NCBI RefSeq assembly: GCF_001425085.1 | Contig: NZ_LMDN01000001.1 | Location: forward strand, 881,100-945,099 | Source: Leifsonia sp. Root4 | GTDB taxonomy: Bacteria; Actinomycetota; Actinomycetes; Actinomycetales; Microbacteriaceae | Direction of reading: 5' to 3' | Length of the DNA stretch: 64,000 bases | Part shown: positions 26,403-32,926 of the stretch, in pieces | Numbering within the stretch: the first letter of the stretch is position 1 | Layout: each line of letters starts with the position of its first letter | Program-made: the position numbers and the translations under genes | Notes under the pieces: generated by a model | Database searches by the model: none | What the model was told of the DNA's origin: nothing | Seen by the model: only the letters and a program-made list of their open reading frames with translations

Positions 26403-26847
26403 TCCTAATTCGCCCTAAGTCTACGGTCGAGGACCGACTGAGATACACAACCCAGTTGGCGGTCCTTTGGAGCGCACCTTCACAGTTTTCGCCGTGAAAT
26501 GCAGCTCCATCAACTCACATGCGGCGAAGATCGACGCCTTCCCAAAGGAAAGCAAGGGGCCACAAGCGAGTCCCGTCGAAACAATGAGCTCGCGCAGCCC
26601 AGCGCGAAGACGACTTCACTTAGAACAGTCTCAGCTCAACGTGCGATCGCAGTCCTGCGCCAGCCCGCGAATCGATCGGGTGTCTTGGTCAGGCATCAGT
26701 GCCCTGTCACCAAGGCATTTCCGTGTCACCACGCTCGCTCAGAACAACCGCCGGTGGATCGAGGCTAAGACCGCACCTTTGAAAACTAGCGCCCCGCAAG
26801 CGACGCGCCTGCGCGAGCCGACGTTGAACGTACAGTACCTATGACAT
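26403..26847. other. Intergenic stretch with promoter-like end
   Basis: About 440 bases with open frames that have poor codon use and no recognisable product. A TACAGT hexamer at 26831-26836 lies 11 bases before the next ATG and may be a -10 box. Confidence 0.45.
26831..26836 (+). promoter_or_regulatory. Candidate -10 box for a near-leaderless mRNA
   Basis: TACAGT ends 11 bases before ATG 26848 and there is no ribosome site between them. A transcript starting about 7 bases past the box would have a leader of about four bases. No good -35 box is seen. Confidence 0.35.
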
Positions 26848-27741
26848 ATGACCAATCGACAATTCGTGACGGTGCGACTCTACGACGGCTTCCATCCAGC
26901 GCATCCGTCAGCTCACGGGCTCGTCGAACCGGCGATTCACTCTTTGCCGAGTGTGCAGATCCCTCCGGACAACTCATGGGGATTCATGCTCGCCAGCGCG
27001 TTGAGTGAGTTGGACCCGGAGGGTGCCGTGGTCGGCTTCGAACCGGGGGTGCCCGGCCCATCCATGCGGCGCCCGGTTAGGACGCATGCGAGGCTCAATT
27101 CCATCGATCCAGACAGCGCGACCATGTCCGACTACGTGTACCCAGATCGCATCTGGCTCCTCGACGAATCTGGTCGACTCGGGTACAACCACCGCCTCGA
27201 ATTTCACAGTCGAAAGACAACGATACTTCGGCGTGCGTCGAACGCGACGGACGCCGGCTACAACCAGGAAGACTTCTCTGACCTTCTCGTCACTCGCTCC
27301 GAAGGCGGGTTCGGGGGTGACTCAGTTTGGTACGACATCGCGTCGTTCCTACTAGACCAGGGCGTGCAGATTGGGCTCGACGCCACCGTGGGTGGCATTG
27401 CCGCGTGGTCGGTTCGCCGGATCGGAATTCGGATTGCGGGCTCCAAGAGCGACAAGCGAGCTCGACGTACTGCACGCGAGTGGGAGGCCCGTGGCATCGG
27501 AACTCCTGCCCGCCTGCGCGAGTTCCTTGAACTGAACGCGGCCTGGCACCTCGAGGAGGTTTGCACGCGCCTCGATATTGCGCCATTGTCCGGCGCCCAG
27601 CTATTGCAGGCCCTCGGCTATGAGTTGCGAAGCGATGGATCAATGCTTTGGCAGCTGGGCCACCACAAGAGTGCTCGCAAACGCCGAGAGAAATGGATGA
27701 AAGCAGAGACCGCTGAGTGGCAGCCCGAGCTGAGAGCCTGA
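26848..27741 (+). CDS. Hypothetical protein, 297 residues
   Basis: I do not recognise the family. The protein is soluble. The first half is beta-rich with a YVYPDRIWLLDESGRLGYNHRLEFH segment near residues 97-121 (named by its ends). A weakly hydrophobic helix (SFLLDQGVQIGLDATVGGIAAWSVRRIGIRIAG) follows near residues 164-196. The C-terminal part is basic and helical (SKSDKRARRTAREWEARG, HHKSARKRREKW) and could bind nucleic acid or membranes. No ribosome site precedes ATG 26848, which fits a leaderless mRNA. It stands alone in the accessory region. Confidence 0.68.
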   Translation: MTNRQFVTVRLYDGFHPAHPSAHGLVEPAIHSLPSVQIPPDNSWGFMLASALSELDPEGAVVGFEPGVPGPSMRRPVRTHARLNSIDPDSATMSDYVYPDRIWLLDESGRLGYNHRLEFHSRKTTILRRASNATDAGYNQEDFSDLLVTRSEGGFGGDSVWYDIASFLLDQGVQIGLDATVGGIAAWSVRRIGIRIAGSKSDKRARRTAREWEARGIGTPARLREFLELNAAWHLEEVCTRLDIAPLSGAQLLQALGYELRSDGSMLWQLGHHKSARKRREKWMKAETAEWQPELRA

Positions 27742-28041
27742 CACTGAACGTCTCGAGCAACTCTCGTCCGCGCCCCGCTTGACTCACGAAGCCTGACAAC
27801 GCCGATGGGTGCGGAGCGCCTGCCTTCCGAGCGTGAAGCAACGACGAAAGGCGCCTCAAAATTTGAATGCGGGCGCTTGTGCAAGAGACGCATGAGTCGC
27901 GCTTCGCGGTCACGTGCCCGGGCCGTCGGATTCTTGAACACCTACGCGGCAGCGCGAGGCGGTCTCCAGGCGGAAGCGACAACCCTCACCCAGAGTCGCG
28001 ATGTGGTCTACTGATGCTTCCGCGCGTTTAGGGAGAACCCC
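27742..28041. other. Intergenic stretch without a supported gene
   Basis: About 300 bases. A 69-codon frame at 27805-28014 has unusual, basic composition and no ribosome site, so I do not call it. The end contains GGGAG upstream of the ClbS-like fragment. Confidence 0.4.
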
Positions 28042-28189
28042 GTGGCCGTTCCAGCTTCGAAGACCGAGTTGCTCACAACAATCGAGAAGACATTCTCTGC
28101 GCTCAACGATGATCTCGATCAGCTGCCGTCAGACCTCAGAGACAAACCGTTTCTGGTTGGCCACGTCCAAGGCACGATGATCAGTCCAG
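28042..28189 (+). pseudogene. ClbS/DfsB-family gene, 5' fragment only
   Basis: The first 49 codons read as a ClbS/DfsB-type four-helix-bundle protein (AVPASKTELLTTIEKTFSALNDDLDQLP, then GHVQGTMISP; named by their ends). Full members have about 170 residues, so roughly two thirds are missing. The homology stops near 28189, where sequence of a drug/metabolite transporter begins in another frame. A GGGAGAACCCC leader precedes GTG 28042, so the piece keeps its original start region. ClbS proteins hydrolyse the colibactin cyclopropane warhead; this remnant would not be active. Confidence 0.8.
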
Positions 28190-28423
28190 GGGCTCGGCCT
28201 GTACCTGGCAGTCGGTCCCGTATTCCTGGGTTTCTGGCTCTTCGGCGTCGGACTTCGCCGCGTTGGCGCCCGTACGGCGACGACCGTCACTCTCATTGAG
28301 CCAGTCCTGGCCACTTTGCTCGCCGTCCTCATCGTGCAGGAGAGCATCGCACCGGTCGGCTGGATCGGAGTGGGCGCCGTAGTCGGGGGGGCTGTCGTTC
28401 GCGGCACGCGAGTAGCTCGCTAG
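28190..28423 (+). pseudogene. EamA/DMT-family transporter, 3' fragment only
   Basis: From about 28190 to the TAG at 28421 the frame encodes the last two or three helices of an EamA transporter (GPVFLGFWLFGVGL, TATTVTLIEPVLATLLAVLIV, then GWIGVGAVVGGAVV; named in pieces). The N-terminal two thirds are absent and there is no start codon. It is joined directly to the ClbS fragment, so a deletion or insertion-mediated loss fused two unrelated genes. The two parts are in different frames. Confidence 0.8.
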
Positions 28424-28998
28424 CAACACCGTTCACTCGCCCGATCCGCGAACGGGAGGGCCGGCAACGCTACGCTTGGCATCCGCTATAGCGATTTCTG
28501 AGGACGTTTCGAAATGCAATTGGCCACCGTGCCGGATGCGTGGACGACCGCGCTCGACAAGCGGCGCAAGAGTGGGGGGGCATCCTGTCCGACGAGGAAG
28601 CAGGCCGCACGAAATCGAGTTCCTCTCCATGTCCTCGAAGGAGACCGACACCGACGGGTCGCTTCTGTCCTGGCTCGCTGAGCGCACAATCGACTCCACT
28701 CGCCCTCCCCGGAATGCGACGGTTCGGCACGATCATGCGGCATCTGCCCGGCTCATTTTTGCGTCACTAAGAAGACGCGGAGATTGGGGGCCGCTCCGGC
28801 GGACACCCGAGCTCGGCCCGCGCCGCTAACCAGATGCGTGGGTCAGCCGCTGCGGCTGGCACCGCCCAACAAGAGCTGCGCAGGACACCTGCCTTCCTGC
28901 GTCTGCGAGGGCGTCGAACGACACAAGTCCGCTAAGCGCCGGGCAGTGTGCACTCAAACAACAGACTCGGCCCTCGCCATTCGACCGGGCCCGCGAAG
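28424..28998. other. Intergenic stretch, probably gene debris
   Basis: About 575 bases follow the fused remnants. Short frames occur on both strands but none has a ribosome site, good codon use or a recognisable product. The stretch is consistent with decayed DNA next to the chimeric junction. Confidence 0.45.
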
Positions 28999-29655
28999 TC
29001 AGCCTTTCGGCCGGACCAGTTTGCGGCTGAACACTCTTGCTCCAACAGCAGTCAACGGCTCAAGCTGCGCAGGAACGGCGACAGCCGGGAGGATCATCTC
29101 CCACATCTCTCCCACTCGAGTCATCAAGTCGGCCATGTCGGTGAGCACATCGGAGAGAAGCTGCACTCCGGTGAACGACGGGATGATGAAATGCGCCAGT
29201 TTCGCGGGATCTGTCGTGTCCCGGAACTCGCCGGCTTCGATCGCGCGTTGGGAAAGGGCCTCGAAGATTTCAAGCCACTCATCGTAGGGCGCTCGAGTCG
29301 GGGGATCGAAGATGGCGCCACTCGTGGTCAGTCGGATTCCCGCTCGAACGACGGGATCGCTGACAAGCTTCTGTGCGAGATCCGCGCACATCAGCATCAT
29401 GATCTCAACTGGACTGGTCGTCGTCTCGTGGATTTGCTGAGCGGCGTCGGTCACTGACTTGTGCTCCGCGTCAATCACTGCCCGGGCAATGTCTTCCTTG
29501 GCGCTGAAGTGGAAGTACAACGCCCCCTTGGTCACGCCCGCCGCTTCGGCGATCATTGAGATCGAAGCGGCTGCATACCCAACGCGATAGAAAGTCCTGG
29601 CCGCGCCTTTGACAATGCTGTCGCGCGTTTGAATCGCCCGGTCCTGCTTCGCCAT
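28999..29655 (-). CDS. TetR-family regulator of the gamma-butyrolactone-receptor (ScbR/ArpA) type
   Basis: This 218-residue regulator has the typical start of Streptomyces autoregulator receptors: QDRAIQTRDSIVKGAARTF, then ISMIAEAAGVTKGALYFHFSAKEDIARAVIDAEH (named by its ends, residues about 32-66). The conserved C-terminal segment IIPSFTGVQLLSDV and the WEMILPAVA helix also match that group. A GGGGGAG site lies 5 bases before ATG. It is divergent from an NAD-dependent epimerase gene, with only 38 bases between the two starts. No AfsA-type synthase gene is seen in the window, so the ligand may come from elsewhere or be different. Confidence 0.88.
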   Translation of the reverse strand: MAKQDRAIQTRDSIVKGAARTFYRVGYAAASISMIAEAAGVTKGALYFHFSAKEDIARAVIDAEHKSVTDAAQQIHETTTSPVEIMMLMCADLAQKLVSDPVVRAGIRLTTSGAIFDPPTRAPYDEWLEIFEALSQRAIEAGEFRDTTDPAKLAHFIIPSFTGVQLLSDVLTDMADLMTRVGEMWEMILPAVAVPAQLEPLTAVGARVFSRKLVRPKG

Positions 29656-29693
29656 CCATCTCCCCCACGTCTGCCAGAGCTATCCTACCTAGC

Positions 29694-30587
29694 GTGCCAG
29701 CTTACGGAGCTTCAGAAACCCCAGACATCACACGGATTGCGGTGCTGGGGGCCAGCGGGTTCATCGGCCGCTCCACTCTTGAGGCAGCGCAAAACCGAAC
29801 AAACGCGACGGCCATCGGCGTGCACCGCAACAGCGATTTCCGCGCTGGCTTCATCCGCGGAGACATCACCGACATCACCTCGCTTCACGCTGCGTTCAAC
29901 GGTGTAGGAGGCGTTGTTCACTCAGCCAGCTACATCGGATACGACGAGGCAGAATGCGAACGCGTCAACGTTCGTGGCACCGCCAACGTCATCGAGGCAT
30001 GCACCAAAGCCGATGTGGCCCGCCTCATCTACGTCAGCACCGCTGGCGTCTACGGCGCCGGCGTCCACCGAAACGCACGCGAGCCGGAGCTTGTCGTCGC
30101 CCCTAACTCAGTGCTCAGCGCATCCAGGGCGCGTGCAGAAGAGCTTGTACTCGAGGCTGGCGGAATCGTGGTGCGGCCACATTTCGTCTTCGGAGCCGGC
30201 GACAAATGGCTCGTGCCTGGAATCCTCAAGCTCATCACCGGAATCAACGGACTGCCGGACGGCGGACGTGCACGGCACAGCGCGATCGACGTCGAAGTCC
30301 TGGGCGAGTTGCTCGCGGGACTCGTCGTCGCCGCCGACATTCCAGGGCCAACGGTCTTCCATGCCGCAGAAGAAGAACCCGTGACGCTCACGCACATCGT
30401 CCAATCAGCGCTGTCACCGGCAGAGTTCGATGCCCTCGAGTCCCTGACGCGGGCCGAAGCGTACGAACGAGCGCAGAACGCTGGGCTGAGCGCGCGTCAT
30501 ATCGACTGGCTCGCGGACGATCACGTTTACGATTCGTCGGCGATCCGCGAAGCGATCTTCAAGACCAGCACACGAGGGCTTCTCTAA
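29694..30587 (+). CDS. NAD-dependent epimerase/dehydratase (extended SDR)
   Basis: This 297-residue cytosolic oxidoreductase has the Rossmann motif VLGASGFIGRSTL near residue 19. An extended-SDR core follows: VVHSASYIGYDEAE, then NVRGTANVIEACTKADVARLIYVSTAGVYGAG (named by its ends). Next comes HFVFGAGDKWLVPGILKL. The active-site tyrosine and lysine expected for classical members (YxxxK) are not present in the usual place (ASRARAEELV follows SVLS), so catalysis may differ. The GTG start has no ribosome site; a TATCCT box ends 7 bases before it, so the mRNA may be leaderless. Its divergent neighbour is the butyrolactone-receptor-like TetR gene. Confidence 0.85.
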   Translation: MPAYGASETPDITRIAVLGASGFIGRSTLEAAQNRTNATAIGVHRNSDFRAGFIRGDITDITSLHAAFNGVGGVVHSASYIGYDEAECERVNVRGTANVIEACTKADVARLIYVSTAGVYGAGVHRNAREPELVVAPNSVLSASRARAEELVLEAGGIVVRPHFVFGAGDKWLVPGILKLITGINGLPDGGRARHSAIDVEVLGELLAGLVVAADIPGPTVFHAAEEEPVTLTHIVQSALSPAEFDALESLTRAEAYERAQNAGLSARHIDWLADDHVYDSSAIREAIFKTSTRGLL

Positions 30588-30675
30588 TCCCCGAGATGGA
30601 GTAGCTGATGGAGCCAGACTGAAGGTTCTGGCCGAGCCGACCGGCGCCCCGGATCGATCGGGCACGCTTAGACAG

Positions 30676-30711
30676 GAAGACGCCCCCGCAACTACTTACG
30701 GGGGCGTCTTC
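30676..30711. terminator. Bidirectional terminator
   Basis: GAAGACGCCCCCG pairs with CGGGGGCGTCTTC over an 11-base loop. It lies between the end of the epimerase gene and the end of the convergent small membrane-protein gene. Confidence 0.85.
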
Positions 30712-30726
30712 TCGTTGTGGCGCAGC

Positions 30727-30903
30727 CTATTTGGAGCTGTTCTTGCGGCGTTTCTCGTGCCAAACAACGACGAGCGCAGCGAGCAGCAGGCACATCACCA
30801 TCGATGGCAGCAAAACATTATTGGCCGGCCCACCCGGGTTGAGAATCACCACCACGGCCAAGACAACACCGACTACCGCGAAAACCAATCCTGCAATGCG
30901 CAT
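30727..30903 (-). CDS. Small two-helix membrane protein
   Basis: This 58-residue protein is almost all membrane: helix 1 is IAGLVFAVVGVVLAVVVIL, a short NPGGPANN turn follows, then helix 2 SMVMCLLLAALVVVWHE and a basic tail KRRKNSSK. No family is recognised. ATG 30903 is preferred because AAGG lies 10 bases upstream; in-frame ATG 30927 and 30948 would add residues with less support. It shares the terminator at 30676-30711 with the epimerase gene. Confidence 0.65.
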   Translation of the reverse strand: MRIAGLVFAVVGVVLAVVVILNPGGPANNVLLPSMVMCLLLAALVVVWHEKRRKNSSK

Positions 30904-31182
30904 GATGTTCGACCTTGCTGCTGCCATCACCACGGGGTGCCGGTCCATGCAGGTTTAGGATGTGCGATCCGCAGTCGCCCCGAAATCGAAGCGAGGCGAC
31001 ATGGTCGAAGGCCAGCTGGCCTGGCCGATAAATACCATACGTTTGGTTTATTTCAAGTCCTCTCATATGCGGACTGTGACCCTCGTCATACTCTGCGACG
31101 CTGTGGAAGGTTCCAGGGGGGAACTGGGCAGAGCATCCGATGAAGCCCAAAAAAGCACGTCATATATAGGGGGAATTTCGTA

Positions 31183-32253
31183 ATGAAGATGGCGATATCG
31201 CAAGGAATCATCACAATGGCAGCGGCGTGCGCGCTTGTCGCAACGTCGGCAGTGTCTGCTTCTGCAGAGACCCAGCCGGCACCAGAGGTCACCGACGCCA
31301 CCGTCGCCGCGAACGCGTTGGCTGCGATCAACAACGTTGATCCCGACCTTCTTGCAAGCGCGGTAGCCGTCAGCGCCACTCCCGATCAGGAGATAGCGCT
31401 CGACGCCGCGACCGCTGACTCTTCGATCATCATTCCCACCGACGCGTCCGAGAACGTGATATTCAGCCCCAGCGAAGGCACGTCGTCGATCGCGGTGGAA
31501 CTGCCGTTTGCCGCGGAAGCATCGGACGCTGTGAGCACAGCAGATGGTGTCGTTGTCTACGACAACAACAACGGATCAACCACGGTACCGATCGTCCGGG
31601 AGGACGGGGGCGTTCAGATCAACACGGTGATCAACGCTGCCACCGCACCTACCGACTACAGCTACAGCTTTGTTCTGCCGTCGAGCGCGACAATCGTATC
31701 TTCTGGAGACGCCCTGCTCTTTGTCGACGGCGACAAGCTGCTCGGTGGACTGGCACCTGCATGGGCGAAAGATGCCGCCGGACGCGACGTTCCCACTCGG
31801 TACGAGGTCGAGGGCGCAACCGTGACTCAGATTGTCGAGCACGATCAAAGCTATAGCTACCCGGTGGTCGCCGACCCGTGGATCGGAATCAACCTCTTCA
31901 GCAGCATCACCGTCGACAGCTACAACTCCCAGCCGCGGGTCAATCTCAACCTCTCCAATTGGGGCTGGTCCGTCTACAGCGGCGCAGCACAGGGCGGCGG
32001 ACTCACAGGCATCGCTGCTGGCCAAGCCATCCTGAACACGGCAGGATGGGATGAGGCTTGGGGCAAGGGCGGCACCATCCGGACAGCCCTCGACAAGCCC
32101 AGCCAGCGTCAGCAGTTCTCCTGCCACGCACTCGGCGCCGTGGCCGCCGGCACCTGGAACTTGGAGAAGTTCCGGCCCAACCGGACGAACGGCGATTGGG
32201 GCTTCGGAGTGGCTGTGCATCACTGCAACTGGACCACCGCCAACCAATACTAA
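31183..32253 (+). CDS. Secreted DUF2599-type protein
   Basis: This 356-residue protein has a signal peptide (MKMAISQGIITMAAACALVA, then TSAVSASAET with cleavage after ASA), so it is exported. Residues 30-230 are Ala-, Thr- and Ser-rich with beta-type sequence. The C-terminal domain has NLNLSNWGWSVYSG, NTAGWDEAWGKGG and FSCHALGAVAAGTWNLEKFRPN (named in pieces), typical of DUF2599. Two cysteines in this domain (SCHAL and HHCNW) could form a disulfide. GGGGGAA lies 9 bases before ATG. A small membrane-protein gene follows 16 bases later, so they are probably co-transcribed. Confidence 0.85.
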   Translation: MKMAISQGIITMAAACALVATSAVSASAETQPAPEVTDATVAANALAAINNVDPDLLASAVAVSATPDQEIALDAATADSSIIIPTDASENVIFSPSEGTSSIAVELPFAAEASDAVSTADGVVVYDNNNGSTTVPIVREDGGVQINTVINAATAPTDYSYSFVLPSSATIVSSGDALLFVDGDKLLGGLAPAWAKDAAGRDVPTRYEVEGATVTQIVEHDQSYSYPVVADPWIGINLFSSITVDSYNSQPRVNLNLSNWGWSVYSGAAQGGGLTGIAAGQAILNTAGWDEAWGKGGTIRTALDKPSQRQQFSCHALGAVAAGTWNLEKFRPNRTNGDWGFGVAVHHCNWTTANQY

Positions 32254-32269
32254 GAAGTGACCAACACAC

Positions 32270-32695
32270 ATGGTTCAGAACTCGACACAACCGAGCCCGA
32301 CCCAATCATCGAAGAGTCGATGGATCGCAGCCGCAGTCGGCGGAGCCATCCTCATCGCTCTTCTCATCGCGGCAGCCTGGTGGGTCATCGGCGGGGCCAA
32401 CGCCTTCGGGCCGCGAACCGTGGGTGATTTGTTGTCCTCAAGCCCGAGCATCTCACCTGTCGAAGAAACAAGCACGCTATGCGCCGAGCCGGGATGCGTA
32501 GAAGGTTGGCATACCGACGTGGGCTCGTACCTCAGGTTTGAAAGCGCCGGGGAAGCCGAGTACTGGGCAACTGTGCTCGGAGATGACGGCAGACGGTTCG
32601 GCACAATCGTGCTCGACATGCGAGACACCGACCTCTCCTTCGAGCAGAGGCGTCAAGCCATAGACGTGCTTTTCGCCACGCGCGACTGGCACTAA
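32270..32695 (+). CDS. Single-pass membrane protein, partner of the DUF2599 gene
   Basis: This 141-residue protein has a short polar N-terminal tail, one strong membrane helix (WIAAAVGGAILIALLIAAAWWVIGG, residues about 18-42, named by its ends) and an extracytoplasmic domain of about 95 residues with two close cysteines (TLCAEPGCVEG). I do not recognise the family. It starts 16 bases after the DUF2599 stop and ends 8 bases before a strong terminator, so the two genes form an operon. The outward domain may interact with the secreted partner. Confidence 0.75.
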   Translation: MVQNSTQPSPTQSSKSRWIAAAVGGAILIALLIAAAWWVIGGANAFGPRTVGDLLSSSPSISPVEETSTLCAEPGCVEGWHTDVGSYLRFESAGEAEYWATVLGDDGRRFGTIVLDMRDTDLSFEQRRQAIDVLFATRDWH

Positions 32696-32702
32696 CCTTC
32701 AC

Positions 32703-32747
32703 GGGGCGCGTGCGGTCCTCACGACTCGAGCAGACCGGACGCGCCCC
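32703..32747 (+). terminator. Stem-loop after the DUF2599 operon
   Basis: GGGGCGCGT (32703-32711) pairs with ACGCGCCCC (32739-32747) and the inner CGGTC pairs with GACCG, giving a long stem with one mismatch. It begins 8 bases after the stop codon and lacks a T tract. Confidence 0.65.
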
Positions 32748-32752
32748 GCTAT

Positions 32753-32926
32753 GCGATCCCTGGAATACTCGTGTTCGATGGATCGTTCGACGCTTGGTCC
32801 GAGATGAACAAACCGAATCAACATCGCGCTCCCACCACTCATTGAAGTCGAGCGTGTTGGTGCGGAAGGACCTCAACCAACCGAGTGTCGTTCTCTACTG
32901 CAACGGCAACGCAATCAACGCACTCA
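32753..32926 (+). pseudogene. Scrambled fragment of a GH2 glycosidase gene
   Basis: On the plus strand the frame from 32753 reads AIPGILVFDGSFDAWSEMNKP, close to LVFDESFDAWTEMNKP of the intact GH2 gene on the minus strand. From 32857 onward it reads VRKDLNQPSVVLYCNGNAIN, close to VRKDFNHPSVILYCIGNEIH. The piece between (32821-32857) is reversed: read on the opposite strand it gives NTLDFNEWWERDVD. So about 42 bp inside the fragment are inverted relative to both sides. The fragment has no start or stop of its own and ends where the intact gene ends. Confidence 0.85.
32821..32857. repeat. 37-bp copy shared with the intact GH2 gene (copy 1)
   Basis: These 37 bases are identical, in the same orientation, to 34242-34278 inside the intact GH2 gene. 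The flanking bases of the fragment differ from the intact gene by about one in six, so this segment was probably copied from it later. Confidence 0.88.

Noticed and set aside
26467-26844. Possible small gene of 125 codons
   Set aside because: No ribosome site, serine- and arginine-rich composition and no family resemblance.
28476-28829. Possible small gene of 117 codons
   Set aside because: It lies in debris after the chimeric junction, with low-complexity composition and no start signal.
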